Source of the DNA: Theropithecus gelada
Taxonomy: Eukaryota; Chordata; Mammalia; Primates; Cercopithecidae
Direction of reading: 5' to 3'
DNA: 64,000 bases
NCBI RefSeq assembly: GCF_003255815.1
Contig: NC_037689.1
Span: 145,910,951-145,974,950 of the forward strand
This document shows, piece by piece, positions 11,154 through 19,870 of this stretch. The notes beneath the pieces are model-generated. The model was not told where the DNA came from, did no database searches, and saw only the letters and a program-made list of their open reading frames with translations. The position numbers and the translations under genes are program-made. Positions within the stretch are counted from its first letter, which is position 1. Every line of letters begins with the position of its first letter.

Positions 11154-12180
11154 AAGTCAACCAGGCAATAGCAAAAAGCTATCATCCAGTCTTCAGTAAT
11201 GGTGTACGTGAAAAGAATAAGAATAACTGGAAGTTATTTATAGAATATAAACCCTCTGGTTTCATAAGCCGTGTATGCTGCTATTTGCTCAGTTTTATTC
11301 CACAAACAACTGCAGTGTCTAAGGCTCCCAAACCTCTGCTTTCCTAGACTGATGAAGGAAGTGATTAGTAATACCATGAACAAATAACAGAAGAGTAAAA
11401 AGAATAAAGGGAAGCAAAGATTTCTTTTTGTTACTACTTCTAGTTTTCTGCCTACTATTTAAAATTGTCTTTCTCACAAAAATGTGCCACCTCATGGAAG
11501 CCCACACATGTTTTAACTATTTTGTTTTGCACTTTCATTTGTTAAATGTACTTAAATAGTGGGGATCTTCCTCAAAGCTCCAGATTTTTCTCTCATCTTA
11601 CATTGATCCTTTCTCTGTGGTGAATATGCTCAGCAGTATCATCTTTTTCCCCCCGAATGCCTTTACAAGAAGGCATTACTCTGTCTCACTTGCATTAGGG
11701 CCCACGTACTTTTCACCTCTGAGGCTGTGCCTGTGCTTTCATTAGGATTCCAACTGCATCACTGGCCGGGCTTCCATCCATCTGTTGATAAGTTGCAGCT
11801 CCTCTGCGACTCTTTTTGGAATTACCAGGCAAATACTGGACTGATGCTTCAGCAAATCCCCAAATTCTTTCTTTATTTTTATTTGGTCATGTGTTATGCT
11901 TACTTTCACTCTTGTCCTTTTACTTTTCTGTGAACTGATTTAGTCAGAAAATTCTAATTGGAGATGTCTTTTCTTATATCATTTTGCTTGTGCTTTTAGG
12001 TTTTGGAAATTTGCAGTCCTGTGCTTATGAAGTTTACCTGTTTGCAAGGGCTTGCTGACTTATTCCCGTATATCTCCACTTTATCCCTTAGGCTCTCTCC
12101 CTGACAGTTCCCTTGGTTATTTCTTGAAGGTCAAACTGTCATTTTGATAACTTTCCAGCATCCTTCTCCTCCCTCATCAT
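11154..12180. other. Unassigned DNA
   Basis: No repeat family recognised with confidence. A perfect 8-bp hairpin with a 6-nt loop lies at 11656-11677 (AATGCCTT / AAGGCATT). T- and C-rich composition toward 12.1 kb may be the degraded start of the L2 that follows. Confidence 0.45.
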
Positions 12181-12182
12181 TT

Positions 12183-12475
12183 TTCTAGATTATTTCTTTG
12201 AGGACTCCACTTAAGAGTCATCTTTTCCTCTTTCATGGTACCAGCCCCTCCCAATCTGAACCAAGTGCCCCATGTGTAGACCACCGCATGACACTAATAG
12301 ATGTGTTGAAGGCATTTGCTTTTATGTTTCCCCTGCTGCCTGAAAACTTTGAGGTTCTTGAAAACAAAGACCGTATGTTATTCATTTTTCTATCCTCAGA
12401 CCTTTATACATTGTTCATCACATAGGTAGGTGCCCAATACATGTTCCTGGCAATGTTGATTCCATGTAAAAGGTT
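12183..12475 (+). repeat. L2 LINE 3' end
   Basis: CTTTGAGGACTCCACTTAAG matches the L2 'ctccaggaagccttccc' region in decayed form. Later come GCCTGAAAACTTTGAGGTTC, AAGACCGTATGTTATTCAT, and the tail CACATAGGTAGGTGCCCAAT plus ACATGTT. The order and spacing are those of an L2 3' end. Confidence 0.7.
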
Positions 12476-12874
12476 GTTAGGCTGCTTCATTTTCTTACTT
12501 TGGATTATTTTTGTTATCTATAGATGCATTCTGTTTGGGGAAAAACAAAACACATCATGGGATACTTGGAGACATATTTGTCACCTAACTAGCACTTTGC
12601 AGGGCAAAAGTATTTGAATATGGACTGTGAAACATTGGTTGAACGAATTAAATTTTTTTTTTATTGTATGGAGGGCATCCAGGGACATAAATGTTAGACT
12701 CTAGCCTTTTAGGCAAATGTTTTAGAAAGGCACCCTCCCCAGTGAAAAAAAATCACCATTGTCACCTTTATTAATTACAAATAAAAAGGTCTTACTTTGA
12801 GGTGGGTTCCACTAGAAAGGATGTCTTTTCCCAGAGGCTGAGCTCAGTTGCAGATTTTGTTTCTAGGCTACACA
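12476..12874. other. Unassigned, single-copy-like DNA
   Basis: No repeat, gene or RNA recognised apart from a short T-run near 12653. Confidence 0.5.
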
Positions 12875-13060
12875 TTAGCCATGCCTGTTAGCATGGCAGC
12901 TAAGTTGTTTTGAAGCATCAGACATTAGGGCTCTTGTAAACTTACAGAAAATGCGTCTATGATCAAGAAGGTAAGCACTCTTTGAGTGATCCAGCAGCAG
13001 AGAGAATCAAATAGTAATTTGGAATAAAAGCATTTTTGTTGTGATAGTTAAGCACCATTG
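12875..13060 (+). repeat. Local direct duplication, copy 1
   Basis: 12875-12956 matches 14268-14349 at 69 of 82 positions (about 84%) without gaps. After an 81-bp stretch found only in this copy (12957-13037), 13038-13060 (GTTGTGATAGTTAAGCACCA) matches the continuation of copy 2. Shared core: TTTTGAAGCATCAGACATTA against TTCTGAAGCATCAGACATCA. I do not recognise it as a dispersed family. Confidence 0.85.
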
Positions 13061-14267
13061 TTAGATTCCATAGGCTGAACTGAAAACCCACGTATGTCTG
13101 TAATTGATGGCTGAAATGGCTGAATATAGCCTCCGTATTTGTTAGCAGATTGGCTCCAATATGTTTGGTCTGTAAATAACATTGGAGTAGTACACACATC
13201 TATAGGGAGCGAACTTTTACCTGAGATGCGCATGCACAATTTTCTCTGAGTTCAATGCAAGGCCAAACACAATTTAGTTTGGTGAATAGCAGGCTTTTAT
13301 CAGCAGCATGTATATCACAGCTACACATGTTTTGAAAAATAAAGTGATTGTTGTCATTTGCCATAGTAAAAGAGAGTTGTCTATAGTAATATATTTAAAT
13401 GATGCTGTTAGTCATTTATGCCCCAACATAAATGCTGTTTTATGTTTGTTTTATTAAATATAGTAGTATTGCAAGAATATTTTGTTGCTCAAAGACCTAC
13501 ATGAAAACTGGACTAAATAAAATTAAGGAGCTATCACTGCATGAAGCGTGTGGAAACCAAGTAAAAAGTTTGATGTTTTGTGACTGTGACTGGAAAACTC
13601 ATCATGATACTGACAGCTGAGCTTTATTAAAGCATTTAATGTGCAAGGTGGCCAAATAAATGTGATAAAATATGAGGATTTCTTTAGAGTAAATAATTTG
13701 AGGTGCTATGAATGACATGGAGGAGTGGCAGAATTCAGCCTGGAGTTCTTGTGTGTACTAAGAGTGAAAAAGGGAGGTAGGTCAGCATCTCTTTTGCAGT
13801 CCCATTAAACTAATTTCCTTTGGGTCCTGCATCACTATCGTGCAGATAGTGCATGATTTTTAGAGAGAACGTGTAACTTTGCAACCCCCTCTGCTGCCTA
13901 GTTGGTAAGAACTCAGAAACTGCAAACTGAGCTGAACATTCTATGCTGTTTATAAACCAAGGTGCCTCTGTGGAACTAGTACTTTAATACTTGTCAAAGC
14001 AGTGCTGCATTTGCCTGGATACACTTGCCCATTCATATGCAGGGGCTTTTTGCCCAGTACCTCCTATTTGCCAGATGGCTGCTACTGGTTATGAGTCAGT
14101 GAAGCCTGTGGTTATCAAATTGAACTCAGTTTCTAGGAGGCTCTTATCCTCGGAACCAGCCCATCCACCTTTTGTAAAAGAACCCCCAAATAAAATATCT
14201 GTCATTGGATATTTCTTTAAGGGGAAAATAGGTAAAATAAAATGAAAAATATTATCTTCCTATTCTT
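13061..14267. other. Unassigned DNA between duplication copies
   Basis: About 1.2 kb with no recognised repeat, gene or RNA. An imperfect hairpin (ACTATC / GATAGT) lies near 13836-13850. Confidence 0.5.
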
Positions 14268-14371
14268 TTAGCCATATCTGTAAGCACAGTAGCTAAGCTG
14301 TTCTGAAGCATCAGACATCAGGGCTTTTGTAAGCTTAAAGAAAATGTGTGTTGTGATAATGAAGCACCATT
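14268..14371 (+). repeat. Local direct duplication, copy 2
   Basis: This is the partner of 12875-13060. It lacks the 81-bp internal stretch, so the two matching blocks are contiguous here (AAAATGTGTGTTGTGATAAT). The match fades beyond 14371. Confidence 0.85.
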
Positions 14372-14595
14372 TTTTCATTCAGATGAAGTTGTAGAAAAGA
14401 CCAAAACAAATTTTTAAAGAAAATTATTTGAAGTTAGGCACATTTTTGAAGAAACAAGTTCATAACAGTTATTTATATATGTGTGTATATATATGTGTGT
14501 GGGGGGGATTTTTAAAAAATAAGCTCAGATAAGTGGGTTGAAATAAAATAATTTTACTTATGTAGATAACAAATCAACTTTATACTATTATTATA
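14372..14595. other. Unassigned DNA with a TATG/TG tract
   Basis: Low-complexity TATATGTGTG-type sequence ends in a seven-G run at about 14472-14508. Otherwise nothing is recognised. Confidence 0.6.
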
Positions 14596-15495
14596 GCTTT
14601 TTAAAAACATTTTATTTTGACATACAGAAAGTTATAAGAATCATGGAAATAATTCTCATATTTCCATCACCCAGATTCCTCCTATGTTGACATTTGTATC
14701 ACATTGCTTCCTCCTTCCCTCTCTCTCACAAATATACACATATATACACCTCTCACACACATACATATATGTGTATATATACACACATGTATACATATAT
14801 GTATATGTATACACAAACACACTTCTTTCCTGAATTGTTTGAGAATAAGTCACAGACATATTGAACATAAAGTTCAATATATATTTACTAAAAGCAAAGA
14901 TTCTTTTACATAAGCACAGCATATTGATCAAAATCAGGAAGTTAACATTGGTACTAATCTATCTAAATACTTTAATCTAAAGGCTTTATTCAGATTTTAC
15001 CAATCGTTCCAATAATGTCCTTTAGAGCAAAAGAAAATCCGGGGTCATATGGTGCATTGGATTATTATGTTTCTTAAGTCGCCTTTAATCTGGGACATTC
15101 CTCACTCTGTCTTTGTAATTTCATGTCCTTGATATTTTTGAAACTACAGGGCAGTTATTTTGCGAAGTGTCCTTCATTTTGGGTTTGTCTTATTAGTTTT
15201 GTCTTTGTTAGTTTTCTAGTGATTAGAGTTGTATTATGTACTACTGGCAGGAATACCACAAAAGTGACATTGTGTTCTTCTCAGTGCATCATTTTAGGAG
15301 GGACACTGTTGATTTGTCCCATTACTGGTGATGTTAACTTTGATCATTTGCTTAAGGTGGTAAGGTGGTAGAAAGCTTGTCACGATAATGCCAGGTTTCT
15401 CCCCTATAAAGTTAGTATTTTTTTCTTTGTAAATAGTAAATATCGTGTAGGGAAGTACTTTGAGACTATGTAAATGATCTTGCTGCTCATCAAAA
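14596..15495 (-). mobile_element. L1M 3' UTR, antisense, distal part
   Basis: It starts with the reverse complement of an L1M 3' terminus (ACATTTTATTTTGACATACA, GAAAGTTATAAGAATC). It then follows the known antisense order: CCTATGTTGACATTTGTATC, ACTTTAATCTAAAGGCTTTATTC, CAGTTATTTTGCGAAGTGTC, GTGTTCTTCTCAGTGCATCA, TGGTGATGTTAACTTTGATC, CTTTGAGACTATGTAAATGA. An AT/AC microsatellite interrupts it at 14725-14822. The element is interrupted at about 15495 by a sense L1 and resumes at about 16405. Confidence 0.8.
14725..14822. repeat. (CA/TA)n alternating microsatellite
   Basis: About 100 bp of alternating purine-pyrimidine sequence made of ATATAC, ACACAT and ATGTGTATAT blocks. It contains several short palindromes. 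The open frames on both strands here are artefacts. Confidence 0.9.
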
Positions 15496-16404
15496 TTTTA
15501 CCCTCAAACTAATTAAAAAATAAGAAGAACATATGAATGTGCTCATTTCTTCAAAGAGCATATACAAATGTCCAATAAGCATATCTAAAGATGCTCCACA
15601 TCATTAGTCATCAGGGAAATGCAAATCAAAACCTCAAAATCAAACCTACAATGAGATAACATATCACATCTGCTAAAGTAACTATTCTTAAGAAGACACA
15701 TAATAACAAATGTTGAAAAAGTGACAAATTGGAACCTTCATTCATTGCTGCTGAGAACATACAATGGTATAGCCACTGTGGGAAACAGTTTGGTAGTTCT
15801 TTAAAGATGTTAAACATAGAGTTACCATATGACCCAGCAATTTCACTCCTAAGTATATACCAAAGAGAATTGAAAACATTTGCTCACACCAGAACTTGTA
15901 CACAAATTTTTATAGCAGAACTAATCATAATAACCAAAAGGTAAAAACATCCCAAATATCTATCAATTGGTGAGTTCACAAACAAAATGTGATATATCCA
16001 TATAATGGAATATTATTCAGCCACAAAAAAGAATGACGTACTGATGCGTGTTACAACTTGTACCTCAACTTGGACAACCTTGAAAACATTATGCTAAATG
16101 AAAGAAGGCAGACACAAAAGGCCACATATTGTATGATTCCATTTATGCAAAATGTGCAGAATAGGCGAAGACACAGTGACAGAAAGTAAATTAGTGGTTG
16201 TAACTGTTTAGTGATGGAAGGATGGAGCGCAATTGCTTAATGAGTACAGGGTTTCCTTGGGGTTAATAAAATGTGTTCTGGAATTAATAATGGTTATGGT
16301 TCCATCACCTTGGGAGTATACTAAAAACCTCTAAATTATACACTTTAAAATAGTAAATTGTATGGTATGTGAATTGTATCTCAGTGAAGCCATTACAAAA
16401 ATGA
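15496..16404 (+). mobile_element. L1M 3' fragment nested in the antisense L1M
   Basis: The same L1 region as at 5.8-6.8 kb but 5'-truncated about 120 bp further in. It runs GTCATCAGGGAAATGCAAAT, ATATGACCCAGCAATTTCAC, ATAATGGAATATTATTCAGC, AACATTATGCTAAATG, then the 3' UTR (TACAGGGTTTCCTTGGG, ATTGTATCTCAGTGAAG). TTACCCTCAAACTAATT on the left and TTTCCCTCACTAGATTT on the right look like a diverged target-site duplication in the host element. It shares with the 5.8-kb copy an extra segment of about 11 bases after 'TACAACTT' in the ORF2 end. Confidence 0.85.
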
Positions 16405-16484
16405 AGTTTCCCTCACTAGATTTAGCATTCGTTGACAATTCTGCTGAATCAATTATTATTATGGTGGATGCCAAATGGTGATTT
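16405..16484 (-). mobile_element. L1M 3' UTR, antisense, continuation
   Basis: CCCTCACTAGATTTAGCATT, TGAATCAATTATTATTATGG and GCCAAATGGTGATTTTC continue the antisense L1M interrupted at 15495. Confidence 0.75.
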
Positions 16485-16625
16485 TCTTAAAAAATAATAG
16501 ACTTTATTTTTAAGAGCATTTTTAGTTTCATAACAAAATTGAGCAGAGGGTATAGAGATTTTCCATATACACCCTGTCCCCATACATGCATAGCCACTCA
16601 CCATAATAGTATCATGCATAGTAGT
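16485..16625 (-). mobile_element. L1MA-type 3' end, antisense, nested
   Basis: AATAGACTTTATTTTTAAGA, CAAAATTGAGCAGAGGG, ATTTTCCATATACACCCTGT and TAGTATCATGCATAGTAGTT are the antisense 3' terminus of a younger L1M subfamily. It has an internal deletion. It is inserted in the older L1M, which resumes at about 16626. Confidence 0.75.
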
Positions 16626-16870
16626 TTCACTGTCCTAAAGCCCCTGCGAATGCTAAGTCCTCTCAGCAGACAGAGCTAGAAAATCCATGTGTATACATAC
16701 GTTCATATATGCATACATATATACACACATCTATTATATATTTTTATCTTCCTTTCATAGATTTCAATATAGACAAAGGCACACATTAAAAGCTACAAGT
16801 TTGTACTCGTACTCTAATTTCCATCTGACATAACAGGGTTAATTTTTCCTTTTTCCTTTTCCATATTTAT
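16626..16870 (-). mobile_element. L1M 3' UTR, antisense, proximal part
   Basis: CCTCTCAGCAGACAGAGCTA, GAAAATCCATGTGTATACAT and the following ATACATAT microsatellite are the next part of the antisense L1M 3' UTR. The same region is present in sense orientation at about 36.9-37.0 kb, which supports the assignment. The end near 16870 is fuzzy. Confidence 0.65.
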
Positions 16871-17670
16871 AACTCATTTTTCTGACATTGAGAAACCTGA
16901 GTCCAATTATTCACTATATATTAACTAATTAACTAAATTCTAGAATAAACGGAAAAGTATTTTCAGAATTGCTAACCCATGACACTATGGAAAGAAGCCT
17001 ACTAGCTAGTGTACAACATTTGCTTAGAGTTATTTTTGTCTTTAGCCTAAGGACATATAGTTTGAAGACTATGTGCAAAAATCACTTACATTAGCGCTTA
17101 GTCCCCTTATGACCCCACCCCCACTGTGGTTGTGTTATTCATTTGAAATATACTTAAGTTTGCTTTTTTCTGTTTGAATTCCTTTAAAAGTTTTGGTTTT
17201 TCACCTTTGTTTATTTCTTTTCTTTTCTTTTTATTAAAAAAATCACTGTGAAACATTAACATGCTTTTAAATGTCAGAACTTTTTCATTTAAAAAGGTAT
17301 CCGGGATCTTACTCAACATCAGTTTATAGAGATCTTCCTCAGTTTAAAGCTTATTTTAATTAAACAAATCTCTAGTAGAGGAATATTCAACAATGTGTTG
17401 GTTTCTTTACAAGAAAAAAAAGTCATTTTATTTTCTGTTTTGAATTTTATTTTCAAATTCCTGGATCTGGGAAACTGTTAAAATGGTGGAAGAGTATGTC
17501 CAAGGAAACATTAGCATTCAAGAGAGAAAACTAGGAAAATGACTGATGTAGTAATTACATAAGAAAGGTATTGAAAAACTGAATTTTATTGTGTCTGCTT
17601 ACCAGCTGTTAAAATGAGGAGCCCAGGTCAGCTTGACGTAGTTATTTGCCCCTAGAGTTAAATGAAATGA
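16871..17670. other. Unassigned DNA
   Basis: No repeat, gene or RNA recognised with confidence. There is a T/C-rich low-complexity stretch at about 17205-17232. Confidence 0.5.
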
Positions 17671-17947
17671 TTTTTTTTTTTTTTTTGAGACGGAGTCTCG
17701 TTCTGTTGCTTAGGCTGGAGTGCAGTGGCCCGATCTCAGCTCACTGCAACCTCCACCTCCTGGGTTCAAGCGATTCTTCTGCCTTACCCTCCTGAGTAGC
17801 TGGGACTACGAGCGCATTTTTTATATTTTTAGTAGAGACGGAATTTCACCATGTTAGACAGGGTGGTCTCGATCTCCTGACCTCGTGATCCGCCTGCGTC
17901 GGCCTCCCAAAATGCTGGGATTACAGACGTGAGCCACCATGCCAGGC
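17671..17947 (-). mobile_element. Alu SINE (AluS/Y-like)
   Basis: A nearly full-length antisense Alu: a 16-base T run, TTTTGAGACGGAGTCTCG, GGCTGGAGTGCAGTGG, CTGAGTAGCTGGGACTAC, TCTCCTGACCTCGTGATCCG, GGGATTACAGACGTGAGCCA. A deletion of about 20 bp precedes the middle T-rich linker. A 9-bp target-site duplication TGAAATGAT flanks it (17663-17671 and 17948-17956). The 'CTCGTGATCCGCC' state suggests AluSc or AluY. Confidence 0.97.
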
Positions 17948-17956
17948 TGAAATGAT

Positions 17957-18361
17957 CACTTTTAAACTGAATGCCTACTTAGTGGCAAGTGCTATTTAGG
18001 ACATAAAAGAAACATGAGATTTGGCTGCTGACTTTACAGAACATCAGATCTAATTGGAGAAGCCAACCAAACATGTACAAAAAGAAAATTAAATCTTTCC
18101 AGATTCAGGAAAATAGAGGTGCTGTTCCAGGATACTAGATAATTACTTGACTAAATGGATTGTCCCAGCTTCCAAGGAAGCCCTGACTGCTCTGAAAGTA
18201 GTTCAAAAGTGAAGTACTCTGAGAACTGGATTGGTCGGGGCATGTCTGAGGATGAGTTGGGGCTGAGATAATTTTGGGGAGGGCACATGGGTAGGTGAAA
18301 GGAATCAGGGATCTATTGCAGAAGGTAAGACAGCTACTGGGTACAAACATAGGTAGGACTG
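17957..18361. other. Unassigned, single-copy-like DNA
   Basis: No repeat, gene or RNA recognised between the Alu and the MIR. Confidence 0.5.
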
Positions 18362-18612
18362 TCCAGTGGTTTTAATGAAAGAGCTAGAGCCAAACTTCCT
18401 GGATTTCACTATGGTGGCCCTGCCATTTATTAGTCCTACAATTGTGATCAAGTCACTCATTGGGATAAGCATCAGTTACCCTCATCTATAAAATGGAGTG
18501 ATAATAGTACCTGCCACCTAGAGATCTTGTGAGACCAAAATAAGATAATCCATGCAACTTGTAGGACAGTGCTTGGCACAGAGTATGCTCTCAATAAATA
18601 TTTGCTATTTAT
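18362..18612 (+). repeat. MIR SINE, nearly full length
   Basis: The order is that of a complete MIR: AGTGGTTTTAATGAAAGAGC, then ACAATTGTGATCAAGTCACT, CCCTCATCTATAAAATGGAG, TGATAATAGTACCTGCCACC, GGACAGTGCTTGGCACAGAG and TGCTCTCAATAAATATTTGC. Confidence 0.9.
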
Positions 18613-18767
18613 CATGCAAAAGCATGAGGGCAAGGAAGCATAAGATGTAATTTAAGAAGACTGAGTAAACCAGTCTGATTGGATTAGAATGTTTAAGATG
18701 GGAGCAGTGGGAGTTAAAGCCCGAAATATATGTTGGGAACATGCTACATTGTGGAAGGATCAGTATA

Positions 18768-18985
18768 GTAGTTAATATTTATATGTAACTTACTGTATGC
18801 TTGGCACTCATCAATGTTTTTTTTTTTTTAAATGTATGTCAGTCCATTTCTGCCTCTTGCCAACCCAATGAGAAAGGTATTATTATTATTGTCCTCAATT
18901 TACTGTTCAGGGAAAATTGAGGCACAGAGATGTTAAGTAACTTGTCCAAGACCACACAGCTTCTAAGTGGAGAATCCTGGGTGCC
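18768..18985 (-). repeat. MIR SINE, antisense
   Basis: Antisense order: GTTAATATTTATATGTAAC, CTTGGCACTCATCAATG, a T-run, GTATTATTATTATTGTCCTC, AATTGAGGCACAGAGATGTT, AAGTAACTTGTCCAAGACCA and CACAGCTTCTAAGTGGAG. Opposite in orientation to the MIR 160 bp upstream. Confidence 0.9.
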
Positions 18986-18989
18986 AGAT

Positions 18990-19540
18990 CAAGGTGTATT
19001 AACTAGCCTTGAATTATAGAGCTTTATAGATACTTGGAAAAACTTCACCTCACTTCCAGAAGATGTGAATATGGAAGTGGAGGAATTAGTGGCAACAGTG
19101 GCAACGTTTATATTATGAGAAGATAATCTCAGCCATGCCGTGATGGAAATACGTATTAGGCTTTTAGAATTTGAAGAGATTAATATTCCACAAGTGTTCA
19201 TTTTAGGTAACATTAGCTTTTTTCCTCTCATAAGTATACATTATTACAAGAGGATAATACTCAGATTGTTGAATTAGAGTGGTGATAAATGTTTTAGTAA
19301 ACCTATGGAAACACTTCTCAATCGGAGCTCTGTCAGTCTGCAAATTAAGCAAATATATACCCAGTTCATCTTTTCTATGTAGTTTAAATATTTGAGAAAA
19401 AGAATTCTTCAATATTTAGAGAATAGGACAGACATTGGACTAATAAGGGATGCTCCTCTGAATACTTTTACATATTTCATTGGTGACCAAAGTGCTTTTT
19501 TATTATCTATATTATAATTGATACCAATAGATAGTTTAAA
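18990..19540. other. Unassigned DNA
   Basis: No repeat, gene or RNA recognised. Three short antisense frames (69-80 codons) overlap and carry no domain. Confidence 0.5.
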
Positions 19541-19662
19541 CCATAGGATCACAGACTCATAGAGCAGGCCTTTAGAAATTTTCCAGCCCGCTCTCTTCAT
19601 TTGATCTAATGAGGTAGGCTTAGACAGCGTCAATTACTTGCCCAAGGTCACACACTTAATAC
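19541..19662 (-). repeat. CORE-SINE/L3-like ancient repeat
   Basis: CATAGGATCACAGACTCATA, then TTTAGAAATTTTCCAGCCC and ATTACTTGCCCAAGGTCACA. It matches the ancient mammalian repeat that reads 'agagatcatctagtccaacc ... cccaaggtcacacagc'. The exact family is uncertain. Confidence 0.6.
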
Positions 19663-19664
19663 AG

Positions 19665-19755
19665 CCTCTCTTCCCTCCTTCCCTCCCTCCCTATCTCCTT
19701 CCTCTTTGGCTTCCTCCTTCTCTTCTTTTCTCCCTCCATCCTCCTTCCCCATTCC
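19665..19755. repeat. CT-rich low-complexity tract
   Basis: About 90 bp, almost all pyrimidine, built of CCTT, CCCT and TTCTC units. Confidence 0.9.
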
Positions 19756-19757
19756 AT

Positions 19758-19870
19758 ATTTTCTTCCAACAAACATTTGAAATTGGACACATTCTAGGTG
19801 CTAGACCCAATTCTGAGCACTGGAGACCCAACAATTTACGAGGTAGAAGTGTTCCTTGCTCTCATAACTC
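19758..19870 (-). repeat. L2/MIR-class antisense relic
   Basis: TTCCAACAAACATTTGAAAT, then TTCTAGGTGCTAGACCCAAT, TCTGAGCACTGGAGACCCAA and CCTTGCTCTCATAACTC. This corresponds to the common ancient pattern 'caacaaatatttattgagc ... ggcactgttctaggc ... ctggggatacag ... ccctcatggagc'. Confidence 0.55.
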
